64,000 bases of DNA from Elmis aenea. Its lineage: Eukaryota; Arthropoda; Insecta; Coleoptera; Elmidae. Under the pieces are notes generated by a model. That model was not told where the DNA came from and made no database searches. It saw nothing but the letters and a program-made list of their open reading frames with translations. The translations under genes and the position numbers were made by a program. Positions 1-11,351 of this stretch are shown here, piece after piece. Location of the stretch: contig OX393580.1 in assembly GCA_947652605.1 (NCBI GenBank), forward strand, positions 13,226,159 through 13,290,158, in the 5' to 3' direction. Positions within the stretch are counted from its first letter, which is position 1; each line of letters starts with the position of its first letter.

Positions 1-1642
1 ATGTATTGGCCAGTATTAGCCGTTGTTGGAACGCTTTTACGACTGGCTTAACTGCAAATGACATTTATGTCTATTGGGTTCCTAGAAATGTGCGCATCGC
101 AAGGGTAAACACCTATGAATCCAGCACGTTAGTTGTGAACAGCGCATGCATGTAAAAATCCAAGCGCTAGTACGTGCCTTCATTCACATACTGTTTTATC
201 CGTACACTGACTACCTGTTGTGACCTGTGACTGACTAGTTCATATATTAATTTTGTAACAGATGTAACAGCCACTAAACCTTCCGGTGAACTATCACAGA
301 TTGTGATGGAACGCAATATCGATACTGCGCAGAATCCTGATGGTACATTGGATCGTCCATAGCCTTGTTGGAACAAACCTTGTGTTAGAGATTATTATCC
401 TATCGTTTGTTTTAAGAACTGAACAGTCTTAAACAGGGTTTTTTATATGGTTACTAGAGTAATCTCAGAAACTGTAAGATATAGAAAAACGGTTAATTTG
501 GAAAAGTAGTGCAGAATTACTTATACAAACCGAAAATACAAACTTTCAAATATAATGTAAGTAATTATTTTAATCTGATTTTACAAACGATGAAAAACAA
601 CAATTATAAAGGAAAAAGTTGTAGATAATTTTAAGTCGAATAAGCTTCAGTAAGCAGAGTTTTTCTGAATGGCGTTTGTTTTTTGAGATATAACACAACT
701 TACTTTTTTTTAATGAAACCATAGTTAGCTGTAACTTAATTAAATTTTATTTTTTTAAGGCGATAAAGGTTGATTCACTAATTGCCACAAAGAAAAATAC
801 ATAATTAGCCATGATAGTAGCACTTGAATATTATTTAGTGAACTCCATCGTATATTTTATAGATCAAATTCATATTTTCTTAAGTGCAGAACAACACTTC
901 TCTGGAATTAACCAATTTATGAGGAGACTTCTTTTGTTGTAGTCATTGGTTTATTTGATTTATATCTGTGGCTTTAACTGTAGTTTCTTTTATTCTTTAG
1001 TGTCTTAAATAAACCAAATTTTTGCTGATTATGATATAATCTTGAAATATATGCACGGACAGTTGATGTCAATTAGGAGTAGTATATAGTTTAAAACAGT
1101 AGCTCTTGCTCTATTTTTGTTACATCTTAAGTTGCAGGACGAATAAGCCATAATAATAGGTAATAGAAAAACACAAACTATTATTTAAACATAACATCAC
1201 AAACAAATATATTGAAACTCAAAAAAAGGTCAATAGAAAAAATTATCGAAAAATTCGTAACGACTGTTAGTTTGTGGACAACAGTTATTAATTTTTAGTA
1301 CCATGGTTAGTTAGCTCTATGGTGAATAAAAGCAAATGCTCTTATAACTTCTATAACATAACTAATAAGTACTACTTATAATATAAAGTTTATATTATTT
1401 TTAAAAAAAAGCTATTTAATAAGGTTATAGCCAATTGCGGTTTTCATTAAAAAAAAAAATAAGTTTGTGTTTATCTCAAAAATAAATGCCTCTAGACTCT
1501 AGACAAAATCTGTTTAATGGTGCCTGTTCGGCTTAAAATTATCTATAACTTTATTTTCTGCAATGAAATGTAGGTTTAAAAAAAAAATTTAATTTTAGCA
1601 AACAACTTTCGGGTCTTGACGATATCTTAATTTTGATTTTTT
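1..1642. other. AT-rich stretch with no recognised gene
   Basis: Both strands were read. Only short open frames without recognisable domains occur, and there are no convincing exon borders or terminal repeats. The base composition is like the other intergenic parts of the window. It ends at the 11-bp target duplication of the LINE fragment that follows. Confidence 0.6.
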
Positions 1643-1653
1643 AAGAGCGCTTA

Positions 1654-2299
1654 GAACAAGTAACACATTACAAATACTTGGGAACAATCATAGAAGGAAA
1701 CGGAAGACAAGACAAAGAGATAAACGACAGACTAGGAAAAGTGGGAAGAATATTATAATAACCTAAAAACGACCATCTTCAGTAAAAGAGAAATATCCAA
1801 AGAAACAAAAGTAGATGTAGTTAAAAAAGTAGTCACACCAACATTACTATACGGAACCGAATCATGGACACTTACAAAAGAAACTTAAGTAGAATAAATG
1901 CAGCCGAGATGAGGTTTTTAAGAACAATCGAGGGAAAGACAAAACTAGACAAAATAAAAAACGAGACATACAGAGAAAAACTAAAATAAAGTCAATAGAA
2001 TCTAAGATATGGGAAAGACAATTAGGATGGTTAGGTCACATTAACAGAATGACAGAGGAAAAATTAACAAGGAAAACGTACGAAGCAAGGACGCAGGGAA
2101 AAAATAAAAGGGGTCGACCAAGAAAAACTTGGAAAGGAGTAAAGAAGGCAGCGCAAGAAAAAGGTATTGAATGGGAGGACGTAAAGGAGCTGTTTCAAAA
2201 CAGAGCGGGATGGAAAAGAATAGTTAGCAAGAAAGAAAATTAACCGAAAGTCTTACACCTAACGGTAAAAAAGACTAATGATTAAATAAATAAATAAAA
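1654..2299 (+). mobile_element. 5'-truncated LINE fragment (family A), with target duplication
   Basis: This is a dead 3' piece of a non-LTR retrotransposon. In shifting frames it encodes the region after the reverse transcriptase core: a YLGTII motif near 1675, then VVKKVVTPTLLYG, INAAEMR, RQLGWLGHINRM and GKNKRGRPRKTW, ending at a stop near 2243. It closes with a TAAA-type tail at 2281-2299. An 11-bp direct repeat, AAGAGCGCTTA, flanks it at 1643-1653 and 2300-2310, so both insertion borders are exact. Frameshifts and an in-frame stop near 1888 show that it is not functional. The copy at 23052-25310 belongs to the same family. Confidence 0.85.
2049..2243 (+). pseudogene. C-terminal fragment of LINE family A ORF2
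   Basis: This is the last 64 codons of the LINE ORF2 in a single open frame. They include the basic GRPRKTW motif that follows the reverse transcriptase core in this family. The same block recurs, more complete, on the - strand at 23052-23660 and, diverged, at 28277-28539. It is a remnant without an independent function. Confidence 0.75.
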
Positions 2300-2414
2300 A
2301 AGAGCGCTTATACAACAGGGGTTTGGAGCGGAGCACGGAGCAGTGGAGCAATGGGTTTTAGACCGGAAACAGTTTTTTTTTTTACGAAAAAAACCGTTTT
2401 TTTTATGCAAGTCT

Positions 2415-3384
2415 GATCTGGTGGACCAGAACACAGATAAAGGACTGCAGAAATAAATTAGACTGGTGATACGGACGGGTCAAAAACGCAAAATGGAACA
2501 GGCTGCGGAATATGGGGAGCAGCACAACTGAGACAAGGCAAATCTGTAAGCCTTGGACAGTGTGCAACCATATTTCAAGCTGAGGTGTATGCTATGCACT
2601 TATGTGCAGAAACACTATTAGAAAGAGATTTTGATAACAAAAGAATCTTCATAGTGTCTGACAGCCAAGCAGCGTTAAAAGCTCTTGGTTCGTCAGAAGT
2701 AAACTCAGGACTTGTTCTGAACTGCATACAAGCACTCAACATGCTAGGAAGCAGGAATAATGTTAAACTGGTATGGTGCCCAGGGCACACTAATATACCA
2801 GGGAACGAGAAGGCGGATCGCCTAGCCAAAATTGGCAGCGAGACACCTTTCTTCGGACTAGAACCCGCAGTTTGTACATCCTATGGAACAGCCAAGCGGT
2901 GTCTTAATGACATACTAACACAAGAGCATAATGCTCATTGGAAAAAAGTTGCAGGACAAGCCCATTCCAAAGCTATCCTGTCAATGGTCTCCAAAGAGAA
3001 GACAGAAGAAATGCTCAGGATGAGAAGAGCAGACATCAGAGCAGCCACAGGGCTTGTCACAGGGAACTGTGGGTTAAACAAACACTTCTACATAATAGGG
3101 CTCTCTGAGACCGATATATGTAGAGGATGTGGTGAAGAAGAAACTCCTCTGCACGTAATATGCCAGTGTGAAGGATTCACACCCTATCGGCGCAGACTTC
3201 TAGGGATGGAAAAGCCAACCAAGATGAGCTAAGAAAAACACCCTTAAAAAAAATCCTGGAGTTTTTCAAAAACATAGGACTTCTTTAAGGGGCTATCACC
3301 AGAGGGTACAATAGACCAATAGGTCGCAGTACAGGAATCCGAAAGGGGACCACCTCCGCGGAAATAATAATAATAATAATAATC
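2415..3384 (+). mobile_element. 5'-truncated LINE with RNase H domain (I/R1-like)
   Basis: This is the 3' end of a different non-LTR retrotransposon class, one that encodes ribonuclease H. The open part at 2468-3232 is followed by about 130 bp of 3' UTR and an (AAT)n tail at 3363-3384. The left border is approximate, because no target duplication was recognised. It lies just downstream of the family A fragment. An RNase H after the reverse transcriptase followed by a C-terminal Cys/His cluster is characteristic of I/R1-type clades; the exact clade was not determined. Confidence 0.75.
2468..3232 (+). pseudogene. LINE ORF2 C-terminal part: RNase H domain plus Cys/His cluster
   Basis: The 254-codon open frame has lost its start through truncation. 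The RNase H catalytic set is visible in order: the Asp in TDGS at the left end, the Glu in FQAEVYA about 38 residues on, the Asp in VSDSQA about 64 residues in, and the His and Asp in WCPGHTNIPGNEKADRLAK. In a live element this domain would degrade the RNA strand of the RNA/DNA hybrid during reverse transcription. Near the C-terminus a cluster CRGCGEEE...HVICQC resembles the zinc-knuckle-like tail of this class. The frame is unbroken over this part, so the insertion is fairly young, but without endonuclease and polymerase it is inactive. Confidence 0.8.
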
Positions 3385-5767
3385 CCAATTTTTAACAAGG
3401 GGTGCGACAGTCAAACTGAATTACCCGGTATATTCTATGATATATGAAGAGTAAAAATGTTCAAAAAGGGTTATCACTCTGTAATTACGATTTGCAAGGT
3501 TTGGTAATTTGTTAGTAATATTTTATGAATTGTTGGCATCATTGCATTGTTTTTGAATTTAGTTTACAAAATGTTTTGAAGTGGTCAACATACGAGCCTC
3601 GACAGGATAGACTAGCAAGGGTCAAAATAAAACAATTGAAGTCAGTTATTGTTTTTTTTATCGCCCCGTCGATTTTTATCTCATATTTCGCAATTTTTTA
3701 AGTTATTTCGCTTATTTTTGAAAATACACACATGAAACCTTATTTCATTGTATAGAGAAAAATAATCTTAAATCTAAGTCATCACATGCCATTTAAAAAA
3801 AAATTGTTTTATTAAATATCTCGCAGGGTAATTCATAAAGAAATATTTTACTATCACCACTTTATAAAGCACAAAATCCAGCAAAATATTTTATTTTGGC
3901 GTTTTTGTGTATTTGCAACTATATCCGAGACATTTAAGTTTAAATTTTTTTTATCGATATCGGTTTTTTCGTTATATCACGCAAGCCATGGAATTTTTAA
4001 ACAAAACAATATCTTGTTGAAAATACTCCTAAATAAGCTAACGTTTGTCCCATTTAACCAACCAATTTACGGTGATAGCAAATATAGCAATAGAGCCACA
4101 TGGAAAAGTGAAACACCCTGTATACATATATTTATATACGTATTATTTTGGGTTTATTTTTACATTCTCTTGATAATCATATTTAGAAGGTGGAATTTAA
4201 AATATTTGTTTGCTTTCTTGCTACGTTTCGATGCTGGTTTGCATCTTTTTAAGCTGTTTTTTTTTTTAAATTTGAACGAACTATACATGTTATATAGGTT
4301 TTGCACAAATAAGGTTATAACACAACTTAAACAATTTGCTGGCCATGTCTTCTAAACCCTTCTAAACCCAAAAATTTAAAAATAAATTTACTCTTATACG
4401 TGTATTGAGTTGTTTCGCTTATGGCTGACAGTTATGATGAAAGCCTTAATTAGATGAAAATAAACAAAATATATATTTATGAACTTTAAAGGGTATACGC
4501 ATATGCAACCTACTACGATCTAAACAAGTTTTATCGGCATATTCCCAACTACATTTAAACCGTTTTTAAAATCTCCAGCATCTAATCAAAATATATTTTA
4601 CTTATAAAACGTCGATTTATAATTTAAAACCGAGTTGATATACTGTGGAAAAAAAACAGCAGATTTTGCATTGTAAAAAAAAACAGTTCATGTAATAACA
4701 AATACGTAAACATCTTAAGCAATACTATCACTTAAAAACAACTAAAGTAGGATATTAAATACCTCCTTTCAATACAATCGCTAGAAGTTAAATCCACAAA
4801 ATGGGCACAAACAAAACCAAACTCTTGTCACACATTTACTTTTTGATTATATCGTAACACAAAATCTAGAACACTAAATTTAAAGCGTTATATTTACATT
4901 TATTTACTTTTACGCGCACTCACAAAGTTATGTGGCGTTATCAAAAATGTAAACAAAATTTTAAAATCATTCACAATTAAAAATAAACGCACTTAAAACG
5001 CTACTTAAACCAGTTGTCATTTATTTGGCTAAATTAAATTGCATATCAATGCTCTCGTATAAAGTTTTGACAGATAGCGTTGTTATGAATGGCTGAAGCG
5101 GCACGCTCGTTTTACTCAACCCATACCACGTTTACTATCAAACTGAATATTCCTAACACAACCGCGGGTAAAGATCGAGGTAGACTGGGAGTAGCGCAGT
5201 TTGTTTTGAGCGGAAACGACCAATGGGAGAGCTCATTTTCTCGAAATATCACATACTTTCGTTGCAGAGTAAACGCAACACCGCTAGTAGGAGATAGCTA
5301 GAGAAATTCGTCTATATCGTAATGCTTTCAAAAAGAGATAAGAAACATGCTGGAATGATGGATTATCTGTTACATAATGCATTTGATGACAACCCAAGTC
5401 GATTCGTAGTACTATGTCCATTATTAGGTAGGAGCTTCCCGCCAAAACATTTAGTAGCTGCGTCACGCACACACTTTACACATAAACAAAACAATAGTTA
5501 CAAGAGAACTTTCTGGACGGTTACGACACCAAATGTCTGGCTAAAAAGACAAAGTACAACGAACTGGAGTTTCTGTTTCTTGTTTCTATAAATTTACAAA
5601 CGCGATTTCACTTTATACCAATTAAAAATCGGACAAGATTTTATATTCATATAAATGCAATTAAAAATAAAACGTCACATTTAGTTGATACTAACAATTG
5701 CATCACTGAAAAGAACTATTGTTTTGTACTTTTAAACAAACCATTATTTTGTGTACATAAAGACGTG
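3385..5767. other. Gene-poor AT-rich stretch; isolated element-end motif
   Basis: No gene was recognised. A CACCCTGTATA motif near 4112 matches the ends of the foldback elements elsewhere in the window and is probably a stranded end. A less AT-rich patch at about 5080-5590 contains two short ATG-initiated frames, listed separately. Confidence 0.5.
5089..5301 (+). CDS. Hypothetical short ORF (70 codons), doubtful
   Basis: An ATG-initiated frame ends at TAG in a patch with clearly higher GC than its surroundings. The composition is protein-like (Ser, Thr, Asn, Gly), with no signal peptide, membrane segment or domain that I recognise. A second frame, 5322-5591, follows directly. This could be a stray ORF, an unrecognised first exon, or part of an unknown element. 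Nothing nearby supports a function. Confidence 0.15.
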   Translation: MAEAARSFYSTHTTFTIKLNIPNTTAGKDRGRLGVAQFVLSGNDQWESSFSRNITYFRCRVNATPLVGDS

Positions 5768-5861
5768 ATTCATTTTGGTGGTTGCCATGGTTTGTTTATG
5801 TTCATATTGGGTAGAAGTAGATATTTGGGTAGAAGTGACGGGTGTAATTCATTTTGACGTT

Positions 5862-7083
5862 CAGTGACGGATCTTGATTTTGTGGGGCTCCAGGCGCAAC
5901 CTGATCTGGAGGCCCCCTATTAAGATGGTTCACTAAAATGAACAATGCAGAAAAATCATAACGTTTTTTATTTTTAGAACCAACAAAAACATAAACACAA
6001 AAATCAAATACGGAAACAAAAAAATATTCTCAGATACCAGAAAAAAAAAATCACATTCCCATTTAAAAGAAAAAATCCCATCTCAGGTAAAAAAATCACA
6101 GTAAAATTCTGCATCATACAGTACAGGTGGTCCAAATTCGATGGGACTACAATGGGTATCTCGCTTAATAGTCAAGATAGAGAAACGGTTAAATTACTAA
6201 AAATGTGCAGTTTTTTTAGAACAAACTCAGAACAGTTTTCAAAAATATTCTATCATTTCCGGTTTTTGAATTATTAATGAAAAGCTGTTTTTTTGTTATA
6301 TTTATAATGTGTCATATCTCCCTTATTGTTTTAAATATCGAAAAAGTTTATAAAGACTATTTTAAGATATTTTTATGTAGATTTTGATAGTAGCTAGGTA
6401 CTAAAAAAAATAATTTTACGCTCGCCGTTAAAAAGGTATGACACAAACTCACCTTTTTTTAAATGGAATCTATAGTTGGCTATGACCTATTTAAATTCCT
6501 TATTTTTTCCCTTTCCAAATATATTAGGGTTGATGTATTTATTTTCAATAATACGCAAGTTACAAAGGTTTTTAAAATTTATTAAAGATGAGAAACAAAA
6601 AGCAGGTTGTGAAAACAAAGGAAAATCGGAAAAGATAGAATATATTTGACAACAATTCTGAGTTTGTCCTAAAAAACTGCACATTTTTGGTACATTAACC
6701 GTTTCTCTATCTTGACTATTAAGCGAGATGCCCATGTAATCCCATCGAATTTGGACCACCCTGTACAGTACATCGGCTTGCAGTGCACTGTAATCAGATG
6801 CAAGCAGGGTTGCAAGTTTTGGCGATTTGGAACCAAATTGGCTATCATTTTTGTTTAATTTAACATGTTTTTTTTTTTAAATTGGCATCAATGGCCACTA
6901 TGAAAATAGGTTTTAGAAGATATTACAATTTGCCTACAATTATTATTTTATAATTCTCACATTAACAGACAATAAAAATTTAATTTTGGTTTTTAAGGAT
7001 GACGAACCCAACGATTCTGAGACCCCCTTTTTGCCGAGGCCCGAGGCGCGCGCCTCATGCGCCTGTGCGGTAATCCGCCACTG
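5862..7083. mobile_element. Non-autonomous hAT-type element with perfect 8-bp target duplication
   Basis: It starts CAGTGACGGATC and ends AATCCGCCACTG, terminal inverted repeats of about 11-12 bp with few mismatches. A perfect 8-bp direct repeat, TTGACGTT, abuts both ends (5854-5861 and 7084-7091). CAGTG ends and 8-bp duplications are diagnostic of the hAT superfamily. No transposase is encoded. The subterminal regions are GC-rich (GGAGGCCCCC; GAGGCGCGCG) while the middle holds a separate foldback insertion. Confidence 0.85.
6122..6765. mobile_element. Foldback element, 644 bp, nested in the hAT-type element
   Basis: The ends TACAGGTGGTCC and GGACCACCCTGTA are inverted copies, and the inverted similarity continues inward for well over 100 bp (AAATTCGATGGGA; AGATAGAGAAACGGTTAA; AAAAATGTGCAGTTTTTT on the left and their complements at 6650-6745). 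No coding capacity is seen. TA dinucleotides at the borders fit a TA target. Confidence 0.8.
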
Positions 7084-7400
7084 TTGACGTTTACGCGGCG
7101 ACAACGCTAAAACCTAAAACGCCCGTCAATTCTACCCCATATGAGCATAAACATCATATTCACTCATTTAATTTTTTACTCAAAACTGTAGGATTTACGA
7201 GAAAAACTAAAGAATAAAACAAGGTTCAAAATAAATCAAACTAACAAAAAAAAATTTAAATTGCAAAATTTCAACTCATCAAAAAGTTCTGATTAAAAAA
7301 CCAAGAGGGGCCGCACTTTTCAGCCCGCTGTGAAGCTGGACGATGATTAAAAATATGGTTTATTTAGTCATGAGTCCTTCTACTGTTAGGTGTAGGACTG

Positions 7401-7528
7401 TTATGATAACGTTATATAACATAACAAATCATTTTTTTAATGTTATTTATAACGTTATGTAACGAAAACAAATAATAAATAAGGTTATACAATAAGGTAA
7501 CGATTTAAAACGTTATTCCATCCCTAGT
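7401..7528. repeat. Dispersed hAT-like end fragment
   Basis: About 125 bp rich in ATAACGTTATATAAC-type palindromes, ending in CGTTATTCCATCCCT. It is nearly the same as 20904-21023. The complement AGGGATGGAATAACG looks like a hAT-type terminus, but no partner end or target duplication was found. Confidence 0.5.
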
Positions 7529-8199
7529 TAAAAAACTAAGATGTAAAAAATTCTCAACGAATACGCTGAGCGATTTAAAACTTCCAGCTCTAAATAACCT
7601 TTAAAAAATTATTATTGAGTTTATAACATTTTTTCATTTAATATAAACGTGACTATTGATTTTTTATAATTCTAAATTCAACCGTAAAAAATACAAAAAT
7701 GGTTATAAAGCTTTCCAAAACAAATTGCAATAAATTACGTTGAATGTGACAAAAAGCAACCCTCTAATCATAGGAAGCTTAGGTTACCAGAGATGTGTTA
7801 ATAACAAGGGATAAGAGGTGGCTGATTTACTGATTAAAATATTATTGGAATATTATCTGTAATGCTTATGTTATAATTTCCCCCCCATGATTGAAGGGCT
7901 ATTTGTATTAAACTGTATTGAATTGAAACACTAAAAATCAAATTCACACAGCAGTGCTTTTTTGGTCGACAAAATTTTTGAGAGAGACAAAAAAAGTCAA
8001 CACTTGAGAATTTAGGAAATTTTTTTTAGGACTCGTTTTTCCAAAAAATTTTATCTACTGGTACGCCAACATATTGTGTACTACATACCGGTACAACATC
8101 TTAAAAAGATTGGGAACCTCTGCAATAGAGGATTTGGGATACACAAAAACTACACTAAACCTGACAAATGTGGATGTGGAACAAAAGCAGAGAGATAAA
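7529..8199. other. AT-rich stretch, nothing recognised
   Basis: No coding region, terminal repeat or tandem array was seen. The C-run near 7880 and the purine-rich tract near 8180-8220 are unremarkable. Confidence 0.5.
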
Positions 8200-8600
8200 G
8201 GGGGAAGAAAATATAATGAGATTTGAGATATCACCAGAAAAGTCAAAAAACTAGTAAACGTAACCCGGATTGGTGCATAAGTAGACGAACAGGCAATGGA
8301 AACGAAAAAAAAACAATTAAAAAAGAAGCGAAATTATGGAATATGGAACGTCAGAAGTTTATCTGGAAAGAAAGAATAATTAATCATGAGCAGCTAGTAA
8401 GGATGGAGGATGGAAGTTAAACGAAGAGAATATATGATTGGCCAAATCTACACAGAAAAGAAAAAGAGGAAGACCGAGGAAAACATAGTATCAAGTAGTG
8501 GCTGAATGTTTGAAGGATCGAGGAATATCCTGAGATGAGGGGGGATGAACAAGGCAAAGAACAAGAAAAAATGGGCAGTATTTTTTTATTTATTCATGGA
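8200..8600 (+). mobile_element. Degraded LINE fragment joining a 5' and a 3' part
   Basis: The part around 8330-8370 resembles the start of a LINE endonuclease (a corrupted WNVRSLSGKE motif at about 8338). About 100 bp later, near 8458, KRKRGRPRKT appears, the basic motif that lies after the reverse transcriptase core. The whole middle of ORF2 is therefore missing. Frameshifts are frequent and the borders are uncertain. Confidence 0.5.
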
Positions 8601-8786
8601 ATTAGTTGATTAACACCTTCGGGTAAATAGGGATATTGATTCACAAAAAAATAAAATAACACAAAAGTTCATACAGATATTATTCTTTTCAATTTCTAAA
8701 AATAAAATTGTTCAACCTGAATTCGAATTAACGAACAGTATGAATAAAACATCCTGTGTTGTTCGTCGTCACGAACGTATCGTAAG

Positions 8787-10309
8787 CAGGGACTGAGAAC
8801 GGAACGAAAACGAAAACGTTAAACGAAATTAACCGAAATTTTTTTAAGAACGAAAACGAAACCGAAAACGAAATTATTATTTTTCGTACAAGAACGAAAA
8901 CGAAATAAATATTTTCCAAAACCGGTTTTAACCGGTTTTGTCGCTATTTCAATTGTATTTGTTAAACACAAACGCGAATTTACCTTCTGTACTGTGGAGA
9001 CTCCACAAGGCAGTAAATAATCTCACTTGAAATAAATTAGCTTCACTTTTCTCCATATATTTACGTGAATATGTATTAACAACTTTATTGTTTATACTTG
9101 CAATCTCGTGTAACACAATAAACGGTACAGATATTCTCCATTTCTAATTTGGTTTTTATATCATCAATATAGAATATACACTTGATTGGATATATATTAT
9201 CAATGTGTATGTTTTATTTGCGTTTAGACATAATAATAGTAAAATTTATTCTTACTTCTAAAAGGACTAATGTAAAAGAAGATTTATTGGAAGATGTGTT
9301 GCTAGTAGGATTTAACGGAATGTGAAAATGTATATTGTATGGTATGTACAAACTATAAAGTTAAAGTAAATTTCAAGTTAATATAAGTTTTTTTTAAATA
9401 TCTTTTTTATTTATAACATTTAGTAAATTATCCACTTGAATTCATTCTTTTGTCTTTTTAAATAATTACAGCAGGATCTTATTTAATTCAAATGCATAGA
9501 TTTTCAGTACTAAAACAAATTTAAAACAGCACTTGCTATATTTTCATATTTTTAGATAAAGATCGTGTGTCTAATTTAACCTAATCACGTTGTGTTTTTG
9601 CACCTTACGGGTGTTAAACAATGAAATGGTTAAATGTTAATGTGTTTAACGATTTGGTAAATTTAATATGGCAATGGTTCGCCATTGTAAAATATAATAT
9701 CTTAAGCCCGATTGCTTCAAATATACTTATCTTCAAAAAAAATTTGCCTCTATAATTATTGCAATATATAACAAATTTAATACATCACCTGAGAGTATAC
9801 AAAATCTACCCACCCCTGACTAGAAGAAAAGATTAAGAAATGTCCTAATCTCTAAAGCTTACTATGGAGTTGGTGAATACCTTAATGACGCTTAGGTACT
9901 TTAAAAACTCTTTTAAGTAAATATAATTTTGTGTTGTGTATATATTCGTATATATGTGTATTATTATTATCATTATTGTGACATGTTCTATGCCTTTTTG
10001 GATTTTTCAGAACAAATAAAGACTACTACTACTACTACTACTATGCTGTCCGTGAGCATCAAACGTTTATATTTTAGTTAAGACGCAAATATTGTTATCG
10101 TATTTATAGAGGGTTGTGGTGACTAGAAAAAATAATTGATTTTTGACGACAAAAAAATATTGTAAAACCGGTTTTAACCGTTATTATTTCGGTTCACGAA
10201 AACGAAAAAAGAATTTTTTCGGTTAGAACGAAAAGAACGAAAACGATATATTTATTTTGTTTTCGTTCCGAACAGAAACGAACGGAATTGTTTTCGTTTT
10301 TAATCCCTG
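8787..10309. mobile_element. Non-autonomous hAT-type element, 1.52 kb, perfect 8-bp target duplication
   Basis: It begins CAGGGACTGAGAACGG and ends TTTTTAATCCCTG. The 8-bp direct repeat ATCGTAAG abuts both ends (8779-8786 and 10310-10317). Both subterminal regions carry many copies of ACGAAAACG or its complement, and ACCGGTTTTAACCG occurs near both ends (about 8920 and 10170). Such subterminal arrays are typical transposase-binding regions of hAT elements; here that role is inferred. No transposase gene remains. A LINE 3' end is nested at about 9780-10043. Confidence 0.85.
9780..10043 (+). mobile_element. LINE 3' end with (CTA)n tail, nested
   Basis: A short degraded coding end reads AYYGVGEYLNDA followed by TAG at about 9890, with one stop upstream in the same frame (near 9820). 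About 115 bp of 3' UTR follow, then AATAAAG and a (CTA)n tail at 10021-10043. It is a heavily 5'-truncated retrotransposon insertion inside the hAT-type element. The left border is approximate. Confidence 0.55.
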
Positions 10310-10317
10310 ATCGTAAG

Positions 10318-10882
10318 TCAAAAATTATTCATTCATTTGTTTTAGTAATATCGCAGGGTATTATACGGTTAACCCCTTTTAATGTCTGCTACTTTTTTTT
10401 AAATTCATGTTGCGAAAATGGGATGTACAACTACAATCCTAAATAAACATTGTCGTTATATATCGTTTCACAGCCACTGAATACAATATACGTCGTACAA
10501 AATAGTCGTTAACATTTTTTATAAGGTACGACGACGCAACGCATTCCTTGCAATTGTAGTTATCGATAATAGATCATTCAAAGTTGCCCCTAAAAAATCA
10601 AACTTACGACCTTCTAATTCTTAATAAATTGATGTTAATTACTGCAACGAGTTATCTCAAGACCTATGGACCTTGCAATTTGATAATGCGTCGTTTTGGC
10701 TTATTAGTTGTGTCTGAGACGGGCAACGCTCTAAAATAATATTGATAGTATTAATAATAGATTAACGCTGTTATTTACTGTGTGATTTTAAACCACATGG
10801 TGATTAACGATATTTTTCTACAACTAATGTAAATGACTCTTACCGTACAGCCTGCATGCATAGTAAGTGGGTCCTAACGCAC
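10318..10882. other. Intergenic stretch, nothing recognised
   Basis: No coding region or element ends were found between the hAT-type target duplication and the inverted-repeat arm that starts at 10883. Confidence 0.5.
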
Positions 10883-11062
10883 GGTAAGCAAAACGCACAC
10901 TTGGCTAGAGATGTCAAGTAGGCTTACGTCAAAATTGACAAGACAACGTAAATACATGTGTATATTAGCCAAAAAGCCGTTACAATCGTAGTTATTATGT
11001 GATCGTAGAAAAAGTAACACGAGTTGTAAAGCAATTACGTAATATGTTTCTTACAACTCTTG
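10883..11062 (+). repeat. Left arm of a 180/235-bp dispersed inverted repeat
   Basis: It starts GGTAAGCAAAACGCACAC and ends TTACAACTCTTG. Its reverse complement occurs at 13681-13915 with high identity. The two copies are about 2.6 kb apart and inverted, so they are either the long ends of one large element or two opposite insertions of one miniature element. This arm lacks a 46-bp GC-rich segment present in the other. Confidence 0.75.
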
Positions 11063-11084
11063 TTGTGTAATCTGTATATATAAA

Positions 11085-11172
11085 AGAGCTTGTTTGTGTG
11101 TTTGTTTGTTTGTTTGTTTGTGTGTTTGTTTGTTTGTGTGTTTGTTTGTTTGTGTGTTTGTTTGTTTGTTCG
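11085..11172. repeat. TTTG-rich microsatellite block
   Basis: It is made of (TTTG)n and TGTG variants. It is followed by a GC-richer unique-looking block at 11173-11300 (CGCTATAGAATCCTAGGTCC and onward). Translations of this block (runs of Cys/Val/Phe, or Lys/Thr/Gln on the other strand) are artefacts of the repeat. Confidence 0.85.
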
Positions 11173-11351
11173 CTATAGAATCCTAGGTCCGTTGACCGAT
11201 CGGGACCAAATTTGGCACAGTTACTATTTAGGACCCAACGGATCATATTATCTAACACCGCCATTTTTGAAGAAAAAACCCTTAAATTTAGATTATGCCT
11301 AGAAGAGACCTTGGAGTTCATCCTGGAATTTTTGCAATCGATACATTACTT

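Larger units (their letters stand above)
5768..7350. mobile_element. Foldback-type repeat copy split by a hAT-type insertion
   Basis: The halves 5768-5861 and 7084-7350 together match the central part of the foldback element at 19924-20890. Shared signatures are CATTTTGGTGGTT, TTCATATTGGGTAGAAGTG, GACAACGCTAAAAC and TACTCAAAACTGTAGGAT. The interruption is exactly the 8-bp-duplicated element at 5862-7083. The outer borders are approximate. Confidence 0.6.

Noticed and set aside
11090..11302. Cys/Val/Phe-rich ORF on + and Lys/Thr/Gln-rich ORF on - at 10995-11321
   Set aside because: Both are translations of the TTTG microsatellite; nothing protein-like remains outside the repeat.
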